DNA of 23,617 bases from a virus: positions 1 through 23,617 of IMG/VR virus record IMGVR_UViG_3300017786_000148, one strand, 5' to 3'. A program made the translations under genes and the position numbers. The notes below the pieces were generated by a model, which saw nothing but the letters and a program-made list of their open reading frames with translations, was not told the DNA's origin and did not search any database. This document shows, in pieces, positions 1-5,632 of this stretch (position 1 is the stretch's first letter; the number at the start of each line of letters is the position of its first letter).

Positions 1-247
1 AAGTATAATTGCCTGTCGCCACATCTGACATTGAACTAAAATTGAAACTGTTATTGATGGCAACTGTACCTGTGCCTTTAAATTGACACCAAGCTTTGCA
101 TAATCCTTGTTGAATATCAACTGTATTAGAACCCTCACCACGAATTGACATAGAGTTTGCGGATGAACTTACTATAGGAGTTGACCCAATAGTCATATTG
201 GTTGAATTGGTTTTACCAGTAAGTTTGTCTATAATTAATTCACTCAT
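1..247 (-). CDS. Fibre/decoration protein, partial (3' end outside window)
   Basis: The first 82 codons are visible, beginning MSELIIDKLTGKTNST; the frame is still open at the window edge, so this gene is incomplete. The start ATG overlaps the TGA of the upstream gene (ATGA), which suggests translational coupling. Around residues 55-82 there is a KAWCQFKGTGTVAINNSFN-type stretch followed by a SDVATGNYT motif. I know this module from small phage tail-fibre and virion proteins of marine phages, where it forms a beta-sandwich-like unit. The upstream 128-aa protein carries a diverged copy (KLIVKYNMSGAVQGTSLNV, DSATGRH), so the two are adjacent paralogues. It is probably an outer virion or fibre component; the exact role is unknown. 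Confidence 0.8.
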   Translation of the reverse strand, partial: MSELIIDKLTGKTNSTNMTIGSTPIVSSSANSMSIRGEGSNTVDIQQGLCKAWCQFKGTGTVAINNSFNFSSMSDVATGNYT

Positions 248-630
248 GCTAAGTCTCCAAATAAAGTAACACTACAAAAATCTGTGTCTGAATAGACATT
301 ACCATCATCCCCATCCACCATACCGACTCGTGTTTCACTTGAACTTACAGTATTTCCATAATCTTGAGCTACTATCATTGCGTGGTTAGAACCACCTAAA
401 GTATCTGAAGTTGTGGCTGAAAAAACAAACTTTGCAGTAGTAAAATCTTTGGTAAATTGTTGAGAATGTCTGCCAGTGGCAGAATCCACTACAGAATAAA
501 CATTTAAAGAAGTTCCTTGAACTGCGCCAGACATATTGTATTTAACAATTAATTTTGCAGCATGTTGCTTCGTTAGTGTTGTGACACCACCAGTTACACT
601 TTGTAATGTATTTACTTTGAATGTACTCAT
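244..630 (-). CDS. Small fibre/decoration protein (128 aa)
   Basis: It starts MSTFKVNTLQSVTGG, the 'STxKVNTLQ' type of opening seen in many phage fibre-associated proteins. From about residue 25 it holds a beta-rich module (KLIVKYNMSGAVQGTSLNV ... DSATGRHSQQFTKDF) that matches in layout the module in the next, partial gene, so the two look like a tandem duplication. The ATG is preceded by GGTAGGATAAT, a good ribosome site, and lies 1 nt after the upstream stop. There is no signal peptide or membrane segment. A structural role at the fibre or virion surface is inferred from family resemblance and position in the late fibre cluster; no enzymatic motif is visible. Confidence 0.8.
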   Translation of the reverse strand: MSTFKVNTLQSVTGGVTTLTKQHAAKLIVKYNMSGAVQGTSLNVYSVVDSATGRHSQQFTKDFTTAKFVFSATTSDTLGGSNHAMIVAQDYGNTVSSSETRVGMVDGDDGNVYSDTDFCSVTLFGDLA

Positions 631-631
631 A

Positions 632-1132
632 TTATCCTACCACCAATGTTCCACCAGAATCTACTGTAATTGTTATACCTGTTGCAACTGAAACTGGCCC
701 TGCACATAAAGCGTTTTCTGTTCCAGTAATTGTTACATTTGTATTAAGTTCTTTTTCGTGTACTCTAAAAATGTTTCCTCTACCATCTGTTGTATTTGGA
801 TCACCTTTGAATGCACCTACATCAAAAGACAATGCACTTCTTTGAACTGAGTCTGATGTTGGTACTGAAGAACTCTCATTTATCCCAGCGATAAACAATA
901 CATAGAAGTTCACACCACTTGGTGGTGCAGCCGTCATAGTAAGAGTTGTTCCTGAAACAGAATAAGCATCTGTAGGTTCTTGGCGAACATTACCTACAAA
1001 CACTGCAATGTCAGCAGATGTACCAACACTTCTATTCAATGTGAATGCTACAGTTGACCCATTTGGTGTAAAATCTTGTTTTGTAACAGAAGCACCAAAA
1101 TTATTTGAGCGTTGATTTCCTATAAACGGCAT
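632..1132 (-). CDS. Modular virion protein with one GDGSTVAFTL-type module (166 aa)
   Basis: The N-terminus (MPFIGNQRSNNFGASV) is followed by one beta-rich module: an opening NGSTVAFTLNRS, a central VFVGNVRQEP and a closing YSVSGTTLTMTAAPPSGV. The same opening/centre/closing order recurs in the 200-aa and 269-aa proteins of this cluster. The C-terminal part (about residues 95-166) ends in a glycine/threonine-rich segment (VSVATGITITVDSGGTLVVG), typical of fibre C-terminal beta stretches. It sits directly downstream of a 112-aa protein, and the paralogous 115-aa gene is likewise followed by a module protein, so this pair seems to be duplicated. A ribosome site AAGGTAG precedes the ATG. Likely a tail-fibre or baseplate-periphery protein; exact role unknown. 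Confidence 0.8.
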   Translation of the reverse strand: MPFIGNQRSNNFGASVTKQDFTPNGSTVAFTLNRSVGTSADIAVFVGNVRQEPTDAYSVSGTTLTMTAAPPSGVNFYVLFIAGINESSSVPTSDSVQRSALSFDVGAFKGDPNTTDGRGNIFRVHEKELNTNVTITGTENALCAGPVSVATGITITVDSGGTLVVG

Positions 1133-1143
1133 ATTATTCTACC

Positions 1144-1482
1144 TTATGTTTTTTCCATAATTCCCATTACAACATCAAGAGAGGAAGCTGTTCCTGCCTT
1201 GACTTTGAGAATATCAGTTGCTTCCAGAATATATTTCTGTCCAGCAAGTGTTTCCAATGTAGTATTCGCTGGAATACTAACATTCTCTAATAATTGATGT
1301 GTTGTAGCTGGACTAGCAGAAGAATCAGTAAATTGAACTTGGACAGTTGCGGCCGCTGTTGTCTTATTAGCGATGGCAAGTCCTAGAACAACCACTTGTG
1401 TACTTGCTGGTGCAGTATACAATGTATCATAAGCAGCGTGATTTACGTTAGCAAGTGCTGCATTTTTGAAAGTGTTCGCCAT
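1144..1482 (-). CDS. Small virion protein, paralogue of the 115-aa protein (112 aa)
   Basis: It begins MANTFKNAALANV and continues with YTAPASTQVVVLGLAIANKT, DSSASPATTHQLLENVSIPA and a closing DILKVKAGTASSLDVVMGI. The 115-aa protein at 4340-4687 has the same layout: MAN-FKNA, YTA, a central DSSASAS..HIVKNAPVP and a closing KVQVYASAATVDVVASIL. I recognise this as a common small all-beta protein of marine myoviruses, usually called a virion structural protein. No enzyme motif is present. The ribosome site is AGGAAAATAAA before the ATG. It may be a surface decoration or a fibre-attachment piece; that is inference. Confidence 0.8.
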   Translation of the reverse strand: MANTFKNAALANVNHAAYDTLYTAPASTQVVVLGLAIANKTTAAATVQVQFTDSSASPATTHQLLENVSIPANTTLETLAGQKYILEATDILKVKAGTASSLDVVMGIMEKT

Positions 1483-1497
1483 TTTATTTTCCTATGT

Positions 1498-2100
1498 TTA
1501 TCCTAAAGCAATTGCAAGAGCAGTTGCATCATCCTCTGGGTCAAAGTTCAACTTAGCACGAGTAACTGCTCCATTAGCAACAGTATTTAGTGTGTTAGTT
1601 CCATTTAATTGTATAACTTGAATATTCTTTGTTCCTGCTGTTGGAGCTCCAGTAAAAGTAAGTACATCACCTGTTACAGTATATGCAAAAGAAGAACCAA
1701 ATCTTTGATATACGTTATCTACAAATACAACAAAGTTTTCAGCTGTAGCAACAGGTGTTCTTGTTAGAGTAAATGCAACTGTAGAACCATCTCCATTAAA
1801 CTCATCCATGTGAGTATTTGAATTAGCAGACTTTGCGGTAATAAGTTCATTACCCATAAAGACGATAGAAACCCTATCCGTATTTGGTATCACCTCAGAA
1901 AAAGTAATCTTAGGTTGTCCTGAGATATTACTTGTAGTATATGAGAACTCTGGTTCTTGAACAATACCATTCAATACCACCAACAAAGAAGATGGAGGTG
2001 CCATGAAATCAAGATTAAAGGTAGTAGCAGTGCCATTACCTAGTATGACTTGTCTATCAAATACACCATAGGAAGGTGTTGCTCCAATATAATCTGACAT
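1498..2100 (-). CDS. Modular virion protein with two GDGSTVAFTL-type modules (200 aa)
   Basis: Two related modules lie in tandem. A diverged one covers about residues 14-85 (VILGNGTATTFNLDF, then VVLNGIVQEP, then GQPKITFSEVIP). A canonical one covers about 98-170 (FNGDGSTVAFTLTRTP, VVFVDNVYQ, YTVTGDVLTFTGAP). The N-terminus MSDYIG resembles MSNYIG of the 269-aa protein. The last residues, ATALAIALG, closely match the end of the 228-aa fibre protein (GIALAVALG). The ribosome site AAGGAAAACAATA precedes the ATG. It lies right after the 57-aa gene that follows the adhesin. It is most likely a fibre, collar or baseplate-edge component; no catalytic residues are apparent. Confidence 0.8.
   Translation of the reverse strand: MSDYIGATPSYGVFDRQVILGNGTATTFNLDFMAPPSSLLVVLNGIVQEPEFSYTTSNISGQPKITFSEVIPNTDRVSIVFMGNELITAKSANSNTHMDEFNGDGSTVAFTLTRTPVATAENFVVFVDNVYQRFGSSFAYTVTGDVLTFTGAPTAGTKNIQVIQLNGTNTLNTVANGAVTRAKLNFDPEDDATALAIALG
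1768..1795 (-). repeat. 28-bp module repeat, copy in 200-aa gene
   Basis: Differs at two positions from each of the copies at 3676-3703 and 3907-3934. It encodes the GDGSTVAFTL core of the second module of the 200-aa protein. Confidence 0.9.
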
Positions 2101-2122
2101 TATTGTTTTCCTTTAGTCATAT

Positions 2123-2296
2123 TTAGTCTGCGTCTGCAATGGTTAAAGTGCCTGCTTCTACTTGGCGCATTATTTCTGCGTAGAATCTATTATCTGGGTT
2201 GAGAGGAATTGACCATCTTGTGCCATCTATTATTGCAATGATACCGTCTTTTTTAAACGCTCCATAATCTTTATATTTTGCAGATTCTATATTCAT
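2123..2296 (-). CDS. Adhesin-associated small protein (57 aa)
   Basis: An intact 58-codon frame fills the space between the 403-aa adhesin gene and the 200-aa gene. It starts MNIESAKYKDYGAF, includes IIAIIDGTRWSIPLNPDNR and ends YAEIMRQVEAGTLTIADAD. The AAGGAG ribosome site at 2305-2310 lies 8 nt before the ATG and overlaps the adhesin stop codon, strong support for translation. The C-terminal pattern P-x-N-x-x-Y-x-E-I-x-x-x-V-x-x-G-x-x-I-x-D-A is shared with the 62-aa protein at 13766-13954, which also directly follows an adhesin gene. The pattern resembles the 'NxDYQxYLxWxAxGN' ending I know from many small phage tail-fibre-associated proteins. Role unproven; an adhesin assembly partner or tip protein is plausible. 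Confidence 0.85.
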   Translation of the reverse strand: MNIESAKYKDYGAFKKDGIIAIIDGTRWSIPLNPDNRFYAEIMRQVEAGTLTIADAD

Positions 2297-2297
2297 C

Positions 2298-2317
2298 TTT
2301 ACAACTCCTTACAACTC
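2298..2317 (-). repeat. Tandem 10-bp duplication at adhesin stop codon
   Basis: Two adjacent 10-mers (2298-2307 and 2308-2317) differ at one base. The duplication spans the adhesin stop codon and creates the AAGGAG ribosome site of the 57-aa gene. Confidence 0.85.
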
Positions 2318-3520
2318 AGCATCAAATTGAAGACAAGCAGAACCATCTCCAACGGATCTATTGTTTCTATAAAAGTGTACTGAGTATCCTTGCGTTCCAT
2401 TTGTATTGCCTGTAAAATCTAACCAAGTATTTCTTGTGTCACCCCCTATATTCCAAGCAGAATCAAAAGCAATAGTTCCAGCCAATGATGTATCCCCTTG
2501 TTGAGCAACCCAAGCGCCCGCATTTGTTCCTATGCAACTAACAGCAGGCTGTGCTCTCATTTCTACTGGATATTCCATAACACCTTTTACTCTATTACCA
2601 GAAGCTGTCATAAAAGAACCTCCTAACATCCCATATGCAACATCATCTTTAGTTCTATTATAATATCTCTGACAAGCAAGTAGGTGGTCTGTAGATAAAC
2701 GGTGTTCAAATGGTGTCGCTGCACTGCCAGTTTCAAATTGGATGCCTGTGATTTCCCAATCATTGGCAAGGTTATCTGCAAAGTTTACTTGTCCAGTTGC
2801 ACTACTAGGGTCAGTGCCTGCCCTCCATGCAGTATTTAATGTACCACCTTGCACCGCTGAACCAGCAACTAACCAAAATGAAAACTCTAAAGAACTATTA
2901 ACATCATTATCTAATTTACCAGATGCATCTGCTGGAAAAGTTATAGTGTATCTATTCCAGTTTGCATTTGCAACTGTGTAAGAACCAGAAACATCTCTAC
3001 CATTGTCTCTGTCATATATCTCAACAACATAAACACCAGTTTTATTTGTTTTAACATAAAAAGATAAAGTCATAGGTAAAGCATCAGAACCATGTCCTTT
3101 TGCAAATCTTTGACATTCTCGACCTTCAAGTTTATGTATTATCTTTACTTCTTCATTAGATGCAATAGACGTATCAGCAGTTGTACAGTCCATCTTTAAT
3201 GATTTAGAAAACCCTGCTAAATCTGTTACATTGTTTTGAGAACAAGTATATGTACTTCCAGTATTTTGTTTATATACTGCAAACCTATCTAAAACATATT
3301 GATTACCAACATTGGATGATGAGGTTTTTCTTTGAGATACCATCATTTCGCTATTGACAATAACATTTTTTCCACCACCACCGATACCAGCTGTTTTTGC
3401 TGGTGTGATTGCACCATCAGCAATCTTTGCAGTTGTTACTGCATCATTAGCAATATCTGTCGCAGTAAGAGTTACATCACTATTTAAAAGTTCAGCAAGA
3501 TTTTTTGAATTACTAGCCAT
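2309..3520 (-). CDS. Adhesin / receptor-binding tail protein, copy 2 (403 aa)
   Basis: The N-terminal ~45 residues are a collagen-like string of short repeats (TDIANDAVTTAKIADGAITP) of the sort that anchors or trimerises phage fibres, followed by a glycine hinge (GIGGGG, about 45-50). Then comes the familiar NVIVNSEMMVSQR segment (52-64), a carbohydrate-binding-like beta-sandwich core (MTLSFYVKTNKTGVY, about 150-164) and the conserved WEITGIQFETGSAATPFEH block (about 255-273) followed by CQRYYNRT. It ends CLQFDAEL. The 424-aa protein at 13964-15238 has the same order of parts but little identity in the middle. The start ATG overlaps the upstream stop (TAATG). The recognition surface is probably in the variable middle and C-terminal parts. 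It very likely binds host surface glycans; that is inference from the family. Confidence 0.88.
   Translation of the reverse strand: MASNSKNLAELLNSDVTLTATDIANDAVTTAKIADGAITPAKTAGIGGGGKNVIVNSEMMVSQRKTSSSNVGNQYVLDRFAVYKQNTGSTYTCSQNNVTDLAGFSKSLKMDCTTADTSIASNEEVKIIHKLEGRECQRFAKGHGSDALPMTLSFYVKTNKTGVYVVEIYDRDNGRDVSGSYTVANANWNRYTITFPADASGKLDNDVNSSLEFSFWLVAGSAVQGGTLNTAWRAGTDPSSATGQVNFADNLANDWEITGIQFETGSAATPFEHRLSTDHLLACQRYYNRTKDDVAYGMLGGSFMTASGNRVKGVMEYPVEMRAQPAVSCIGTNAGAWVAQQGDTSLAGTIAFDSAWNIGGDTRNTWLDFTGNTNGTQGYSVHFYRNNRSVGDGSACLQFDAEL
3417..3454 (-). repeat. 38-bp direct repeat, adhesin copy 2
   Basis: Partner of 15111-15148, with one mismatch (c/t at the 23rd base on the plus strand). It encodes IANDAVTTAKIAD near the start of the 403-aa adhesin; the mismatch accounts for the Val/Ile difference. 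Confidence 0.92.
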
Positions 3521-4329
3521 TAGATTTGATACCTCGCCATAATTTCTGAAAGAGCAACTGGAGCAAATGTTAGTGTAAGTGTCACACCACTAATTGAATA
3601 GTCACTAGTTGGTTTAAGAGCAATACCGTTATAGAAAATAAATGCACTATTGGTTGTTGCACCAGCAGTACCTAAAGTAAATGCCACTGTAGAACCATCA
3701 CCAGTGAATGTGTCGTACTGAAAGTCTGTACTTCTACGAGCAATTGATCTGATTGTTAAATGTTTTGTTTCAATCTCTGCAGCGGCTGCTGGTGCTGTTG
3801 TGAATGTTAATGTTGTACCAGAGAGACTATAGTTTGTTGTTGCCTTCTGAAGAATACCATCAACGAAAACCATAATACCAGCTACGTTTGCTGGTTCTTC
3901 CGAAAGAGTAAATGCAACCGTAGAACCATCACCAGTAGCAACATCTGTTGTAAAACTTTTTAAGTTTGCAGCAAGTTCGTTTACACCAACAGAACCAGCT
4001 GGTGGTTTCATGTTGATTGTTCCAACACCTCTGTGTATCATGTAAATCGAACCACTAGATGGTATTGCACCAGCGAATTTTAAAATCTTTGGATTACCAT
4101 CTGCATCATTGTGAATTGTATATGCAACATCTGGTTCTTGTACCACGTTATCTAGAACTACATGTATGTTTTCTGTATTTCCACCAGGCACTTCTATTGA
4201 TAATGCTACTGCATTAGTATGAGCAACACCACTAACTGTAATGGTACTCAAGTTAGAACCTAGAAAATCTTCTTTTAGGAACGCTGGGGATACTTTATTT
4301 AAGTGTGGTACACCAATATAGTTAGACAT
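3520..4329 (-). CDS. Modular virion protein with three GDGSTVAFTL-type modules (269 aa)
   Basis: Starts MSNYIGVPHLNKV, then carries three modules. The first, about residues 20-105, is diverged (VVLDNVVQEPDVAYTIHND, GNPKILKFAGAIP). The second, about 130-195, is canonical (GDGSTVAFTLSEEP, VFVDGILQ, YSLSGTTLTFTTAP). The third, about 205-269, is also canonical (GDGSTVAFTLGTAG, FYNGIALKP, YSISGVTLTLTFAP). The diverged first module resembles the first module of the 200-aa protein, so the 200-aa protein looks like a shorter relative of this one. The ATG has AAGGGGTAAAAT upstream. It lies between a 115-aa virion protein and the adhesin, consistent with a connector that joins adhesin to baseplate or fibre; this is inference. 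No catalytic motif. Confidence 0.82.
   Translation of the reverse strand: MSNYIGVPHLNKVSPAFLKEDFLGSNLSTITVSGVAHTNAVALSIEVPGGNTENIHVVLDNVVQEPDVAYTIHNDADGNPKILKFAGAIPSSGSIYMIHRGVGTINMKPPAGSVGVNELAANLKSFTTDVATGDGSTVAFTLSEEPANVAGIMVFVDGILQKATTNYSLSGTTLTFTTAPAAAAEIETKHLTIRSIARRSTDFQYDTFTGDGSTVAFTLGTAGATTNSAFIFYNGIALKPTSDYSISGVTLTLTFAPVALSEIMARYQI
3676..3703 (-). repeat. 28-bp module repeat, copy in module 3 of 269-aa gene
   Basis: Near-identical to 3907-3934 and 1768-1795 (two mismatches each). It encodes GDGSTVAFTL in the last module of the 269-aa protein. Confidence 0.9.
3907..3934 (-). repeat. 28-bp module repeat, copy in module 2 of 269-aa gene
   Basis: Near-identical to 3676-3703 (231 nt away) and 1768-1795. 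It encodes GDGSTVAFTL in the middle module of the 269-aa protein. Confidence 0.9.
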
Positions 4330-4339
4330 ATTTTACCCC

Positions 4340-4687
4340 TTATGTTACATCTTGTAGAATTGATGCAACAACATCTACAGTTGCAGCCGAAGCATATACT
4401 TGCACTTTATCGTTTCCGTTTAAAACAACCTTCTGTCCTGATACTACTTTCAACGCCGAACCAACTGGTACTGGTGCATTCTTAACAATGTGGAAACTAG
4501 CTGACGCACTACTATCCCTTACTAAGACTGTTACCGTTACAGCAGAAGTTCCTGTGTTTGCAATATCAAGTTCAATAAGAATTGAATTAACGGCAGATGA
4601 ACCATCATTAGCAGTATAAACATCAGTCGGCGAACTAGAATTAGTACTGATACTTGTTGCAAAAGCATTTTTAAAATTGTTTGCCAT
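4340..4687 (-). CDS. Small virion protein, paralogue of the 112-aa protein (115 aa)
   Basis: It begins MANNFKNAFATSI and shows the layout YTANDGSS, ILIELDIANTGTSAVTVTV, RDSSASASFHIVKNAPVPVG, GQKVVLNGNDKVQVYASA. This is the all-beta small structural protein seen in many marine T4-like phages and is paralogous to the 112-aa protein at 1144-1482. It is the first gene after a perfect late promoter octamer (4709-4716), with the ribosome site AAAAGGAAAAG in the very short leader, so it may be made at high copy. It probably decorates fibres or the virion; no direct functional motif. Confidence 0.82.
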   Translation of the reverse strand: MANNFKNAFATSISTNSSSPTDVYTANDGSSAVNSILIELDIANTGTSAVTVTVLVRDSSASASFHIVKNAPVPVGSALKVVSGQKVVLNGNDKVQVYASAATVDVVASILQDVT

Positions 4688-4708
4688 TCTATTCTTTTCC
4701 TTTTATTT

Positions 4709-4716
4709 TATTTATA
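4709..4716 (-). promoter_or_regulatory. T4-type late promoter octamer
   Basis: Perfect TATAAATA on the minus strand in the 33-nt space between the 228-aa and 115-aa genes, 22 nt before the ATG at 4687. Its upstream flank (TCGT) is the same as that of the octamer before gp25. Transcription would start about 5-7 nt downstream, giving a leader of roughly 15 nt that just contains the ribosome site. It would drive the 115-aa gene and the rest of the fibre cluster. Confidence 0.75.
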
Positions 4717-4720
4717 ACGA

Positions 4721-5407
4721 TTAACCAAGAGCAACCGCAAGAGCAATACCGAAGCCTTCAGTAGCAATTTTACCACCAGATGCTGGGAATGTTAATGAAC
4801 CATTCATAGCACCAGTTAGGTCTGTTATTCCTGAAGATCCTATTGCAAGTTTTCCTGCCGCTTCTATATCACCAGTAACATCTAGTCCTTCATTAATTTG
4901 AATACCACCAGAGTAAACTGTTAGTTTATTAGAATTATTAAATGCAAGATGCACATTATTTTTTGCACCAGCGTCATCACTTTCTAGAAGAATGATATAA
5001 CCATCTTCCAATAGAATTTGACTACCAGCATTCGCACCACCAACATCTGTTCCATCTATCTGAAGAACATCTAAGTCAGTGATAGTGTTGATAATTAGAT
5101 CACCTGTACCACTGTGTTGTATACGAGAATTTGTTGCATCATGGAATAGTTGTAAATCATCATCGTTACCAAACTTAACTCTAAAATTACTTGACCCTGT
5201 GGAGTCGTTAAAGTCAATAACACTTGGAAATAAAACACTACTCAAAGCAGAATCTATTTCAGTTATTGATTCTGCAATAGTAGATACAGCTGTTCCATTA
5301 ATAGTAGTTGGAAGAGCTGATACATCACCGACATCTGCGCCGAGATTATTAAACTCTACTCTCCACTGTTCAAATGTGGTACTAGCTGGTGCGTTACGAT
5401 TTGCCAT
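4721..5407 (-). CDS. Fibre-like protein with LEDG motif and ALAVALG end (228 aa)
   Basis: The N-terminal part (FEQWRVEFNNLGADVGDV, residues 12-29) is a leader typical of marine phage fibre proteins. It is followed by an FGNDDDLQLFHDATNSRIQ segment (79-97) of the 'FGDSDDLxIYHDGSNS' type and GTGDLIINTIT, which form repeating beta-strands in phage fibres. An ILLEDGYIILLE motif (131-142) matches repeats in gp7. It ends GIALAVALG, very similar to the end of the 200-aa protein. The ATG overlaps the stop of the 74-aa gene (TAATG). Likely a short fibre or fibre-anchor subunit; no chaperone or enzyme motif seen. Confidence 0.8.
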   Translation of the reverse strand: MANRNAPASTTFEQWRVEFNNLGADVGDVSALPTTINGTAVSTIAESITEIDSALSSVLFPSVIDFNDSTGSSNFRVKFGNDDDLQLFHDATNSRIQHSGTGDLIINTITDLDVLQIDGTDVGGANAGSQILLEDGYIILLESDDAGAKNNVHLAFNNSNKLTVYSGGIQINEGLDVTGDIEAAGKLAIGSSGITDLTGAMNGSLTFPASGGKIATEGFGIALAVALG

Positions 5408-5631
5408 TACTTCTTATCCATTAACTGTATCAACAAAGATTTTATTTCGTGCATTTCACACTTTAAAGTATTTATCTCTCTAACCGTGTCTCTTAATTGA
5501 TCTCGTTCTATTTTTTTATTCTCCATAGATTTCATATATGATTCATAGGTAGAACGATTTGTGTTTATAATAGCTTTACTATTCATGTCTCGTTCTAGTC
5601 CTTTGTATCCTTCTACTTTTAATCTATCCAT
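5407..5631 (-). CDS. Small coiled-coil phage protein (74 aa)
   Basis: I chose the ATG at 5631, 1 nt after the preceding stop, giving MDRLKVEGYKGLERDMNSK. A longer frame needs a TTG start inside the upstream gene. The pattern 'LKVEGYxxLxRDxxSxAIINTNxxxY' (residues 4-30) is one I recognise from small conserved proteins of T4-like cyanophages and other marine phages, where no function is assigned. From about residue 35 the protein is highly charged and helical (ENKKIERDQLRDTVREIN ... EIKSLLIQLMDKK), consistent with a coiled coil. Its position between the giant DUF4815-type protein and fibre genes suggests a virion or assembly role; that is inference. Confidence 0.85.
   Translation of the reverse strand: MDRLKVEGYKGLERDMNSKAIINTNRSTYESYMKSMENKKIERDQLRDTVREINTLKCEMHEIKSLLIQLMDKK
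5469..5476 (-). promoter_or_regulatory. Possible late promoter variant inside the 74-aa gene
   Basis: GATAAATA on the minus strand fits the looser NATAAATA late consensus reported for T4-like cyanophages. It lies within coding sequence, about 62 nt before the 228-aa gene, so a chance match is quite possible. Confidence 0.25.
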
Positions 5632-5632
5632 C

